A stretch of DNA of 64,000 bases. Origin: an uncultured Fluviicola sp. (GTDB lineage: Bacteria; Bacteroidota; Bacteroidia; Flavobacteriales; Crocinitomicaceae). The position numbers and the translations under genes were made by a program. Location: contig NZ_CAMLDC010000021.1 of the NCBI RefSeq assembly GCF_946478805.1, forward strand, positions 12,652-76,651, given 5' to 3'. Under the pieces are notes generated by a model. It had not been told where the DNA came from. It did not search any database and worked only from the letters and a program-made list of their open reading frames with translations. Of this stretch, positions 17,280 through 25,675 are shown piece by piece; within the stretch, counting starts at the first letter, position 1, and each line of letters begins with the position of its first letter.

Positions 17280-19412
17280 ATGAAGAATTATTTTGGATTA
17301 ACCCTGTTTGTAATCCTTGGATTCAGTGCGATTGCACAAAAGAAACAATTGTCACTTTCTGATGCTGTAATGCAACAAAACAGAGCTTTCAGAGATGAGC
17401 AGTGCAATTCGATTACGTGGATTCCGGGAACTGATAACTATGTTTATGTAAGCAATAATTACCAGACAATGTATCAGGCTTCTGTTAAGAAAACGGAACC
17501 TGAGCAAATTTTGACCATTCAAGAAGCAAATACCGCATTGGGAGCCCAGTTGTACAACTTCTACGGTTTTTCTTTTCGCAATGCAGATGAGATTTTGTTG
17601 ACAGATGGGAACAATTATTACTCGTTAAACCTGAAAACAAAAACAGGTTCCAAACTGGTTTCTGTTGTCGAGGCAGGTACAAACGCAGAATACGAAATGG
17701 TAAGTGGAAGCGTGGCTTATACAATTGAGAATAATTTATGGATTGTCAATTCCAAGGGGGATAAAATCGCAGTTACCTCTAATACGGATAAAAATATTGT
17801 TTCGGGTCAAACATATGCGAGAAGTGAGTTTGGGATTACAGACGGGATCTTTTGGTCGGGGAAAGGGACTTACCTGGCGTTTTACCAGAAGGATGAAACA
17901 GATGTGAAATCCTATCCCCTTGTTGATATCACCAAAACTCCGGCTGAATTGATGAATATCAAATACCCGATGGCAGGTCAAGGTTCCGAAAAACCGAAGG
18001 TTGGGATTTATTCCGTTTCTAGTGGGAAAACAATTTTTATTTCTCCGAAAGGAGCTGTAGATAGCTATTTGACGAATTTGTGCTGGACACCGGATGAAAA
18101 TTTTGTCCTGATTGCGGAAGTGAATAGGGAGCAAAATCATATGTGGTTGAATCAGTACGATGCAAAAACGGGATCTTTTGTGAGAACGGTTCTGGAAGAG
18201 CAGAATGATAAATGGGTAGAACCAGAACATCCTGCGTTTTTCCCTTCAGCGACCTCGAACAATTTCATTTGGATTTCCGAGAGAGATGGATTTAATAATT
18301 TGTATTATTATTCGATTGACGGAAAATTGATTAAACAATTGACAGCGAACAAGTTTGTGGTAAAAGAAATTTTACAATCTGTCAATAAAGGAAAGGACAT
18401 TGTATTTGCCGCGACTGGAACAAGTCCGCTAAACACCTTGTATTATGTTGTGGACCTGAACGGGAAACAACGTTGTTTAACTTTAGAGGAAGGGACACAT
18501 GGAATTGTGATTAATGACATGAGCACCTATTTAATCGATCAGTACTCTTCTCACTCGGTTCCTGGTAAAGTTGAATTGAAAACAATTACCGGAAAAATAA
18601 CGAAAACACTTTCTGTCTCGAAAAATAAGTTGGCTGAAGTCCGAATCGGAACGGCGGACATTGGACAAATCAAGGCGGAAGACGGTTCTGTTTTATATAC
18701 ACGTCTAATCAAACCAAGTAATTTTGACCCGAATAAGAAGTATCCGGTAATGGTTTATGTTTATGGAGGACCACATGCCCAAATGATTACGAATTCGTGG
18801 CTGGATGGAGCTAATTTGTGGATGTATTGGATGGCTGAACAAGGTTATTTGGTGTTTACATTGGATAACAGGGGTTCGGGTGAACGTGGTTTTGCTTTTG
18901 AAAGTCAGATCCACAGGCAATTAGGAGTTGTCGAGATCAAGGATCAAATGAAGGGAATTGATTATTTGAAATCATTGGATTATGTAGATACTTCCCGTTT
19001 TGCTGTTCATGGATGGTCTTTCGGTGGCTTTATGACTACCTCATTGATGTTAAAACAATCGGAAACATTTAAAGTTGGTGTTGCAGGCGGTCCGGTTACT
19101 GATTGGAAATACTATGAAGTGATGTACGGAGAACGTTACATGGATCGCCCGGAAGAAAACCCGAAAGGGTATGAGGAAGCATCTCTTTTCACTCACGCTA
19201 ATAAATTGAAAGGTGATTTACTGTTGATTCACGGAACGGTTGATGATGTTGTTGTTCCGCAGCAGAACGATGCATTGATAAAAAAGTTTATTGAATTAGG
19301 AATTCAAATTGATTTCTTTCATTATCCGATGCATAAACATAATGTGGTTGGAAAAGACCGCGTTCACTTGATTCAAAAAGTACTCGATTACATTATTGAG
19401 AATAATAAATAA
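17280..19412 (+). CDS. S9-family prolyl peptidase (dipeptidyl-peptidase IV type), secreted
   Basis: 710 residues with a signal peptide (residues 1-19, ending A-I-A-Q). A beta-propeller-type DPP-IV N-domain is followed by the alpha/beta-hydrolase domain. The nucleophile is Ser580 in G-W-S-F-G-G. The Asp of H-G-T-V-D (Asp655) and a His in P-M-H-K-H-N (His685 or His687) complete the triad. DPP-IV enzymes release X-Pro/X-Ala dipeptides from peptide N termini in the periplasm and feed peptide catabolism in proteolytic Bacteroidota. The double-Glu motif that binds the substrate N terminus lies in the propeller of DPP-IV enzymes; I did not locate it with certainty. A terminator follows directly. Confidence 0.92.
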   Translation: MKNYFGLTLFVILGFSAIAQKKQLSLSDAVMQQNRAFRDEQCNSITWIPGTDNYVYVSNNYQTMYQASVKKTEPEQILTIQEANTALGAQLYNFYGFSFRNADEILLTDGNNYYSLNLKTKTGSKLVSVVEAGTNAEYEMVSGSVAYTIENNLWIVNSKGDKIAVTSNTDKNIVSGQTYARSEFGITDGIFWSGKGTYLAFYQKDETDVKSYPLVDITKTPAELMNIKYPMAGQGSEKPKVGIYSVSSGKTIFISPKGAVDSYLTNLCWTPDENFVLIAEVNREQNHMWLNQYDAKTGSFVRTVLEEQNDKWVEPEHPAFFPSATSNNFIWISERDGFNNLYYYSIDGKLIKQLTANKFVVKEILQSVNKGKDIVFAATGTSPLNTLYYVVDLNGKQRCLTLEEGTHGIVINDMSTYLIDQYSSHSVPGKVELKTITGKITKTLSVSKNKLAEVRIGTADIGQIKAEDGSVLYTRLIKPSNFDPNKKYPVMVYVYGGPHAQMITNSWLDGANLWMYWMAEQGYLVFTLDNRGSGERGFAFESQIHRQLGVVEIKDQMKGIDYLKSLDYVDTSRFAVHGWSFGGFMTTSLMLKQSETFKVGVAGGPVTDWKYYEVMYGERYMDRPEENPKGYEEASLFTHANKLKGDLLLIHGTVDDVVVPQQNDALIKKFIELGIQIDFFHYPMHKHNVVGKDRVHLIQKVLDYIIENNK

Positions 19413-19423
19413 AATGTGTTGGG

Positions 19424-19451
19424 AAAAAGAGGGAATTACCCTCTTTTTTTT
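19424..19451 (+). terminator. Rho-independent terminator after the DPP-IV-like gene
   Basis: Ten-bp stem AAAAAGAGGG (19424-19433) with CCCTCTTTTT (19439-19448), 5-nt loop, then more T. Confidence 0.92.
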
Positions 19452-19466
19452 GAACTTAATTTAAAT

Positions 19467-19483
19467 ATGACTAAATTGGTCAT
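19467..19483. promoter_or_regulatory. Palindromic operator candidate in front of the XRE-Fic gene
   Basis: ATGACTAAATTGGTCAT is a 17-bp palindrome with one mismatched pair, located 18 bp before the ATG of a gene that encodes its own XRE DNA-binding domain. Position and symmetry suit autorepression. Confidence 0.5.
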
Positions 19484-19500
19484 GAAAATTGAAGTCAATA

Positions 19501-20544
19501 ATGAGGCATATTCTTCAAAAAGCCAGAAAATCAAAAGGGATTCGTTCGCGGGAGCTTGCCAATTTGCTTGGTGTAGATCAATCTTTGATTAGTAAATTCG
19601 AGAATGGAAAGCGAACGCCTACTGAGAGTCAAATTATTCAATTGTCAAATATACTTTCAATCGATCGGGATGAATTAATGAAATCATGGTTGATGCAAAA
19701 AGTGCTTACGGATGTGAAGCAATATGTATTCGCTGATGAAGTCTTGATGATGGTTCAGGAAGAATTGGCAAGCTATCATCCGAGAAGAGAGTTTGATGAT
19801 TTGTCTATTGAAAAGACATTAGAGGAAATAGACGGATTAAAAAAGCAATTGGACCAAATACGTGCGTTCGAAAACTACCGGATAACCGAAGCATTGGAAT
19901 TAGAATATACTTTTGAAAGTAACCGGATAGAAGGGAATACTCTGACGCTTCGCGAAACGGACTTGGTAATTAATAAAGGACTTACGGTTTCTGGGAAAAG
20001 TATGCAGGAGCATTTGGAGGCAATTAATCACGGAGAAGCGATTCATTATGTGAAAGATTTGGTTTCCAAAAATTCGATTTTGACCAAAAGAGAACTTTTA
20101 GGATTACATAATTTGATTCTTCGTGGAATAAACCAGGAAGAGGCGGGGAGATATCGCAGGATTCAGGTAATGATCCAAGGTAGTAGTCATCTTCCTCCGG
20201 CTCCTTATCTTGTTGAAAAGCAAATGGAAGATTATTTTATCTGGTATGAACGAAACAGAAGTTTGTTGCATCCGGTAGTTTTGGCAGCCGAAATGCATGA
20301 GCGCCTAGTTACAATTCATCCATTCATTGACGGAAATGGAAGAACCTCCCGTCTAATTATGAATATGATCTTATTACAGCATGGTTTTGTGATTGCAAAT
20401 ATTAAAGGAGACAACACCTCGCGTTATGCTTATTACGAGGCTTTGGATGAGGTTCAAGCTTCTGGAAATAAAGATTCTTTCATCCGTTTCATTGCAGAAA
20501 TAGAAAAGCAAAGTTTGGAGAGATACCTTTCAATCCTGAAGTAA
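19501..20544 (+). CDS. Fic-domain protein with N-terminal XRE helix-turn-helix
   Basis: 347 residues from ATG 19501 (an in-frame TTG lies at 19489). The N terminus (residues 1-60) is a Cro/C1-type HTH: S-R-E-L-A-N-L-L-G-V-D-Q-S-L-I-S-K-F-E-N-G. A linker then leads to a Fic domain whose core motif H273-P-F-I-D-G-N-G-R281 is intact, so AMP-transfer (or related nucleotidyl-transfer) activity is possible. The inhibitory helix motif S140-N-R-I-E144-G, which blocks ATP until relieved, precedes the core within the same chain (class II arrangement). The HTH suggests the protein binds DNA, probably its own promoter palindrome at 19467. No separate antitoxin gene is present. Target protein unknown. Confidence 0.9.
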   Translation: MRHILQKARKSKGIRSRELANLLGVDQSLISKFENGKRTPTESQIIQLSNILSIDRDELMKSWLMQKVLTDVKQYVFADEVLMMVQEELASYHPRREFDDLSIEKTLEEIDGLKKQLDQIRAFENYRITEALELEYTFESNRIEGNTLTLRETDLVINKGLTVSGKSMQEHLEAINHGEAIHYVKDLVSKNSILTKRELLGLHNLILRGINQEEAGRYRRIQVMIQGSSHLPPAPYLVEKQMEDYFIWYERNRSLLHPVVLAAEMHERLVTIHPFIDGNGRTSRLIMNMILLQHGFVIANIKGDNTSRYAYYEALDEVQASGNKDSFIRFIAEIEKQSLERYLSILK

Positions 20545-20614
20545 AAAATGCCGTCTTGTTAGGAAATGATACCGATTATTCTTGTGTAATTCGGTTCATT
20601 TCCTTTTTGAATCT

Positions 20615-20622
20615 TATCTTTG
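20615..20622 (+). promoter_or_regulatory. Putative -7 box of the E1 fusion gene
   Basis: TATCTTTG matches TAnnTTTG 18 nt before the ATG at 20641. Confidence 0.55.
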
Positions 20623-20640
20623 TTACAAAAATACCCCAAG

Positions 20641-22731
20641 ATGGCAGATACTCTTTCGAAGACCATGAAATCTACTATTAAGACAAGTAAAGATGTTTTG
20701 TTAAAAGCCTTTCGTTTGATGGCTACAGCTAAAACATTAGCAGAAAAATATGAAGCAAACAAAGAAGTTACTGCGAAATACGTGCACGCTACTTCCAGAG
20801 GTCATGAAGCAATTCAATTAGCTGTTGGTTTACAGTTGAAACCGCAGGACTGGGTGTCTCCATATTATCGTGATGATAGTATTCTGTTAGGAATTGGAAT
20901 GACTCCATATGAGTTGATGCTCCAGGTTTTTGCAAAAAAAGATGATCCGTTTTCGGGTGGTAGAACTTATTATTCGCATCCTTCCCTAAAAAGAGATGAC
21001 ATGCCTAAAATTCCTCATCAGTCATCTGCTACGGGAATGCAGGCAATTCCTACAACCGGAATTGCAATGGGTATTCAATACAAGGAGAAAACAGGAATTG
21101 CAGAAGATTATAACGGGGAGAATCCGATTGTAGTTTGTTCTTTAGGGGACGCATCTTGTACTGAAGGAGAAGTTTCGGAAGCCTTCCAGATGGCAGCACT
21201 TAAACAATTTCCAATTGTTTATCTGGTTCAGGATAATGGATGGGATATTTCTGCAAATGCAACAGAAACAAGAGCTCAGGATATTACACATTATGCCCAA
21301 GGATTTAAAGGAATCGAAGTAAGAACTATTGATGGTAGTGACTTTGATTTATCCTTTCAAACAGTTCAAGAAGTCTTTGAGATCGTCAGAAAAGAAAGAA
21401 GACCTTTTATCATTCATGCGAAAGTTCCCTTATTGGGGCATCATACCTCGGGTGTTAGGAAAGAATGGTACCGTGATGATTTGGAAGAGGCGGCAACCAG
21501 AGATCCTTACCCGAAATTGAAGGAGATTATTCGTGAACTGGAGGGTGAAGCGGAACTAATCAATGTTGAGGCGGAGGTTCGAAAATTGGTGGATGAAGAG
21601 TACGATAAGGCGTTGAATGCAGAGGATCCGATTCCATCCAGTGTTACGGACTTTATTTTTGCTCCAACACCAATTACGGAGGAAAAAGGAGAGAGAGAAC
21701 CGGCCGGAAAGAAAAAAACGGTCATGGTTGATAGTGCTTTATTTGCTGTGCGTGAAATTATGTCGCAACATCCGGAAGCTTTACTTTATGGACAAGATGT
21801 TGGTGGTCGACTGGGAGGAGTTTTCAGGGAGGCTGCAACACTCGCTCAGACGTTTGGAGACGACCGTGTTTTTAATACACCGATTCAAGAAGCATTTATT
21901 ATCGGATCAACAGTTGGAATGTCGGCTGTAGGACTAAAACCTTTTGTGGAGGTTCAATTTGCAGATTACATTTGGCCGGGACTAAATCAGTTGTTTACTG
22001 AGGTTTCGCGTTCCAATTATTTGTCCAATGGGAAATGGCCGGTTAGCTGTGTCGTTCGGGTTCCGATTGGAGCTTATGGTTCAGGTGGGCCTTACCATTC
22101 TTCAAGTGTGGAATCTGTATTGGCAAATATTCGCGGAATAAAAGTCGTTTATCCATCTACAGGTGCTGATTTGAAAGGGTTATTGAAAGCAGCTTATTAT
22201 GATCCGAATCCTGTTGTGATTTTAGAGCATAAAGGGTTGTACTGGTCTAAAATTCCGGGGACGGAAGGAGCAATGTCCATAGAACCGGATGAAGATTATA
22301 TCATTCCGATTGGAAAAGCGCGTATTGTTCAGGAGGCTTCGGAACCAGCAATTGGGAACGGAGAGTCTTGTGTAGTCATTACCTATGGACGCGGGGTTTA
22401 CTGGACTTTAGAAGCTTCAAAACAGTTTGAAGGGAAAGTGGAGATTTTGGATTTGCGATCGATCAATCCATTGGATATGGAGGCGGTTTCTGCTTCTGTT
22501 GAAAAGCATGGAAAGGTTCTATTGGTAACCGAGGAATCCGTTGAGGCATCTTTCACACTTGGTTTGGCAGGACGAATTCAAAGAGACTGTTTTCAGTCGT
22601 TGGACGCTCCGATTGGCTTGGTGGGTGCGATCGATACTCCGGCAATCCCATTGAATTCAACATTGGAAGCTGAGCTATTGCCGAATGCAGATAAGGTGAA
22701 AACTGCCCTTGAAAAATTGTTAAATTATTAA
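20641..22731 (+). CDS. Thiamine-diphosphate dehydrogenase E1, alpha-beta fusion (branched-chain 2-oxo acid type)
   Basis: 696 residues from ATG 20641; an upstream in-frame TTG at 20620 overlaps the promoter box. The first half is E1 alpha-like: H-A-T-S-R-G-H-E-A, the ThDP/Mg motif G-D-A-S-C-T-E-G-E-V-S-E-A, and V-Q-D-N-G-W-D-I-S. After a Lys/Glu-rich linker near residue 355 comes the E1 beta half with D-V-G-G-R-L-G-G-V-F-R and E-V-Q-F-A-D-Y-I-W-P-G. Such one-chain fusions are common in Bacteroidota. The enzyme decarboxylates 2-oxo acids and passes the acyl group to a lipoyl E2. No E2 or E3 gene is nearby. Branched-chain substrates (from Val, Leu, Ile) are the usual assignment; pyruvate is not excluded. 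Confidence 0.9.
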   Translation: MADTLSKTMKSTIKTSKDVLLKAFRLMATAKTLAEKYEANKEVTAKYVHATSRGHEAIQLAVGLQLKPQDWVSPYYRDDSILLGIGMTPYELMLQVFAKKDDPFSGGRTYYSHPSLKRDDMPKIPHQSSATGMQAIPTTGIAMGIQYKEKTGIAEDYNGENPIVVCSLGDASCTEGEVSEAFQMAALKQFPIVYLVQDNGWDISANATETRAQDITHYAQGFKGIEVRTIDGSDFDLSFQTVQEVFEIVRKERRPFIIHAKVPLLGHHTSGVRKEWYRDDLEEAATRDPYPKLKEIIRELEGEAELINVEAEVRKLVDEEYDKALNAEDPIPSSVTDFIFAPTPITEEKGEREPAGKKKTVMVDSALFAVREIMSQHPEALLYGQDVGGRLGGVFREAATLAQTFGDDRVFNTPIQEAFIIGSTVGMSAVGLKPFVEVQFADYIWPGLNQLFTEVSRSNYLSNGKWPVSCVVRVPIGAYGSGGPYHSSSVESVLANIRGIKVVYPSTGADLKGLLKAAYYDPNPVVILEHKGLYWSKIPGTEGAMSIEPDEDYIIPIGKARIVQEASEPAIGNGESCVVITYGRGVYWTLEASKQFEGKVEILDLRSINPLDMEAVSASVEKHGKVLLVTEESVEASFTLGLAGRIQRDCFQSLDAPIGLVGAIDTPAIPLNSTLEAELLPNADKVKTALEKLLNY

Positions 22732-22734
22732 TAC

Positions 22735-23385
22735 ATGAACCAAAACCATCCACCCAGAATCAAAGCAATGTTAAGCCGTATGGAATTGGTTAAGACTGAT
22801 TTTTCAGGAATAACCATGTCTATTTCACTTGATGGAAATGTTAAAAACTTGCCTGAAACGCATGAGCTCAAGTCTTCTATAACATCTGAAGATACGAAGC
22901 AGTTATTAACTGCTTTAAATGATGCTTTTTCAAAACAGGATTTGGCCCGTGTGACTGCCTTATACTCTTATGCTGTTTTGTTTCCTGAAAAGGACCAGGA
23001 AGAAATCAGGCAGGAAATTATCCAGGATTTCGGGATTTATATTAATGGACTAAAAAATGAAACTGAAGTAAATGAAATGTTCCTACACCCCGGATTTTCA
23101 AGTTTGGTTACCGGTTTAAATGAGAAAGGGATAACGGATTTACAGTTTAAAATGTTCTCACGCTACCATTTGGAGGATAAAACTTCTGTCGGCAAGCGTA
23201 TTGCAACCATTCAAAAAAACTTACCCTTAACTGCGGAGCAAAAAGAAGAAGTTCTCAATTATATCAGGGAAATTAGATCTGAGAATGACAAAATTGAGAA
23301 GAAAGATCATACCAAAACAATTATTCTAATCGTTCTAACGGTTGTATTGTTGTTAATCCGGCTTGCATTGCGAATGCGCAGATAG
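22735..23385 (+). CDS. Tail-anchored protein of unknown function
   Basis: 216 residues, ATG 4 bp after the E1 fusion stop, so probably cotranscribed. No signal peptide. The body is helical and charged. A single C-terminal transmembrane helix (about residues 193-211) is followed by a short basic tail (R-M-R-R), a tail-anchored or C-terminally anchored topology with the bulk in the cytoplasm. No recognised domain. Confidence 0.7.
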   Translation: MNQNHPPRIKAMLSRMELVKTDFSGITMSISLDGNVKNLPETHELKSSITSEDTKQLLTALNDAFSKQDLARVTALYSYAVLFPEKDQEEIRQEIIQDFGIYINGLKNETEVNEMFLHPGFSSLVTGLNEKGITDLQFKMFSRYHLEDKTSVGKRIATIQKNLPLTAEQKEEVLNYIREIRSENDKIEKKDHTKTIILIVLTVVLLLIRLALRMRR

Positions 23386-23473
23386 TAACTTGTAAACACA
23401 TCGTGTTTTATAATTAATTCCGAATCAACAGAAACCGATTCCGGAAGGCCTTACCTTTATATTGAGTAAGTCT

Positions 23474-24397
23474 ATGAAAATCGGAAGCATACATACCATT
23501 GGCGCAATCGCACAATTCTTGGGTAGGGAAGTCGTTGGGGATGAATCATTGACCGTTACCGGAATCAATGAAATTCATCGCGTTGAGCCAGGTGATTTGG
23601 TGTTTGTCGACCATCCTAAATATTATGAAAAAGCCCTCAATTCTGCGGCTACATTTATCCTGATTGACAGGGAAGTTCCTGTTCCTGAAGGAAAAGCATT
23701 GATTATTTCGCCGGCTCCGTTCGATGATTACAACAAGCTGACTAAAAAGTTTGCACCTTATCGTCCGCAAATGTCGATGACAGGTGAAAATTGCCAGATT
23801 GCCGATTCGGCACATCTTTCCCCGAATTGTTTTATAGGACATGATGTTATTGTCGGAGAAAATGTAATCATTCATCCGGGAGCTTATATTGGCGATGGAA
23901 CGGTGATCGAAGACAATGTGATTATCGGACCCAATGCGGTAATCGGTCATTATGCCTTTTATTATAAAAAGAAGCCTTCCGGTTACGACAGGATGCATAG
24001 TTGTGGCTTCGTTTACATTGAGAAAAATGTGGAAATAGGAGCGGGATCAACCATTGATGCCGGAGTCAGCTCAATTACCCGGATAGGTGAAGGAACCAAA
24101 ATTGATAACCTGGTTCAAATAGGTCATGATACTGTCATTGGCAAGAATTGTCTTTTCGCATCCCAGGTAGGGATTGCCGGCTGTTGTGATATTGGTGACA
24201 ATGTCACTTTATGGGGACAGGTTGGCTGCGCATCTGGAATAACAATCGGAGATGGTGTTGTTGTTTTGGCTCAGTCCGGTATCGGAAAAACACTGGAAGC
24301 CGGAAAAGTCTATTTCGGAAGTCCCTGTGATGAGTCGAAAATAAAAATGCGAGAACTTATTGTTTTGAAAAACCTTGCAGAAGCGAAAAACAAGTAA
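23474..24397 (+). CDS. lpxD: LpxD-like UDP-3-O-acylglucosamine N-acyltransferase family protein
   Basis: 307 residues from ATG 23474; an in-frame TTG at 23462 is less likely. An N-terminal uridine-binding-like domain (V-T-G-I-N-E-I-H-R-V-E-P-G-D-L-V-F-V-D) is followed by a left-handed beta-helix of hexapeptide repeats (about residues 105-280) with the catalytic His in V-Q-I-G-H-D-T-V-I-G. LpxD adds the amide-linked 3-hydroxyacyl chain in lipid A synthesis. Bacteroidota often carry more than one LpxD paralogue, and no lpx neighbours are present here, so this may be the second copy. Its stop overlaps the start of the SpoIIE-type phosphatase gene (TAATG). Confidence 0.82.
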   Translation: MKIGSIHTIGAIAQFLGREVVGDESLTVTGINEIHRVEPGDLVFVDHPKYYEKALNSAATFILIDREVPVPEGKALIISPAPFDDYNKLTKKFAPYRPQMSMTGENCQIADSAHLSPNCFIGHDVIVGENVIIHPGAYIGDGTVIEDNVIIGPNAVIGHYAFYYKKKPSGYDRMHSCGFVYIEKNVEIGAGSTIDAGVSSITRIGEGTKIDNLVQIGHDTVIGKNCLFASQVGIAGCCDIGDNVTLWGQVGCASGITIGDGVVVLAQSGIGKTLEAGKVYFGSPCDESKIKMRELIVLKNLAEAKNK

Positions 24398-25644
24398 TGA
24401 AATTTGAAGCCCGCATAGCGAATCTGGAATCACAAGTTGAATTAGGGGAATTTCGCCTGAATTCTCTTTTGGAGCTAACGAGAGCTATTGCAGTCAATCA
24501 AAGTATCGAACAGATTGTCCGGTTGTTTGAATATGTCATGCGTGAGCAATTGGGTTTTGATCATTTCCTGCTTTTTAATAAAGAAAATCAATGGAGTCCG
24601 CTTTTAAAAGTGGGACTGAAAAGTAAAGTCAAGGATATTTCAGTAGAAAAGGAATTATACCGTTTTCGGGATATTACGGTCATTGAATCCAGTTATTCGG
24701 CAATAATCGATGAATTTGATATCATCGTTCCCGTTTTTCATAAAGATAAACCACTGGCTTATCTGTTAATTGCAGGTATTGAAGGCTCAGGTATGAAGAA
24801 GTCGGAGACATTGGCTGATATGCGTTTTGTCCAAACGCTTACCAACATGGTTGTTATGGCGATTGAAAACAAACGGATGGCGAGGGAAGAACTGAAAAGG
24901 GAGCGTTTGAAAAAGGAATTGGAGGTTGCTTCGGAAATGCAGAAGTTGCTCTTTCCGTCGGATTTGCCTTCGAATAAGCAGATGGACATTTCTGCCAAGT
25001 ACATTCCACGACATGAAGTTGGCGGTGACTATTACGATTTTATTCCGCTTGGAGACAATAAATACGTGATCTGTATTGCTGACGTGAGTGGAAAAGGAAT
25101 CAGTGCGGCGATGCTTATGGCAAATTTTCAGGCCACTATCCGGACATTCTATTCAACGGTTCACCAAATACGGCCTTTTTCTCTGGAGTTCCTGATTGAG
25201 GAGCTGAATAAGAAAGTGATGACAAGCGCAAAAGGCGAAAAATTTATCACTTTTTTTATTGCTGTTTATGATGCTGAAACACGCGAGCTGAATTACGTAA
25301 ACGCGGGACACAATCAACCGATTATCACCAATGGTAAAGAAAAGAAACTATTAGACATCGGATGCGTTGGTTTGGGTATGTTTGATGAGATGCCCTTCAT
25401 CCAGGTTGGTCAAGAAGTACTTAAACCCAATACAACCCTGATCCTTTATACGGATGGAGTGGTGGAATTGGAAGATGAAAAAAATTGTCATTTTGAGTTG
25501 GAACGTTTGATAAAAATCTATCATAATTTCTACCGCCTGAGTATGGAAGATATGAATAATATCGTGTTCTCAAAATTGGATGAATGGCGCGGAAACAGAA
25601 AGCTGGTGGACGATACCGCAATCTTTTCATGCAGATTCTTCTAG
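24397..25644 (+). CDS. GAF-SpoIIE (PP2C-type) serine phosphatase
   Basis: 415 residues. An N-terminal GAF-like sensor (about 25-165) connects by a coiled helix to a SpoIIE/RsbU PP2C domain (about 190-415). The connecting helix has the usual E-x-x-x-A-S-E-M-Q-x-L-L-F-P motif. Metal-binding acidic residues are in V-G-G-D-Y-Y-D-F, I-A-D-V-S-G-K-G and L-Y-T-D-G-V-V-E. Proteins of this class dephosphorylate STAS-domain anti-anti-sigma factors; a STAS protein is encoded at 5339 in this window. The start overlaps the LpxD stop by one base, so its expression is tied to an envelope-lipid enzyme. Confidence 0.9.
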   Translation: MKFEARIANLESQVELGEFRLNSLLELTRAIAVNQSIEQIVRLFEYVMREQLGFDHFLLFNKENQWSPLLKVGLKSKVKDISVEKELYRFRDITVIESSYSAIIDEFDIIVPVFHKDKPLAYLLIAGIEGSGMKKSETLADMRFVQTLTNMVVMAIENKRMAREELKRERLKKELEVASEMQKLLFPSDLPSNKQMDISAKYIPRHEVGGDYYDFIPLGDNKYVICIADVSGKGISAAMLMANFQATIRTFYSTVHQIRPFSLEFLIEELNKKVMTSAKGEKFITFFIAVYDAETRELNYVNAGHNQPIITNGKEKKLLDIGCVGLGMFDEMPFIQVGQEVLKPNTTLILYTDGVVELEDEKNCHFELERLIKIYHNFYRLSMEDMNNIVFSKLDEWRGNRKLVDDTAIFSCRFF

Positions 25645-25652
25645 TCTTTTGC

Positions 25653-25660
25653 TACATTTG
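25653..25660 (+). promoter_or_regulatory. Putative -7 box for the secreted protein at 25676
   Basis: TACATTTG ends 15 nt before the ATG. The following GTAC makes the local motif TACATTTGTAC, also present at 52814. Confidence 0.55.
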
Positions 25661-25675
25661 TACAAAAATCTAAAA

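Noticed and set aside
19489..20544. XRE-Fic locus considered as a two-gene toxin-antitoxin pair
   Set aside because: Only one gene is present; the HTH and the inhibitory motif are in the same chain as the Fic core.
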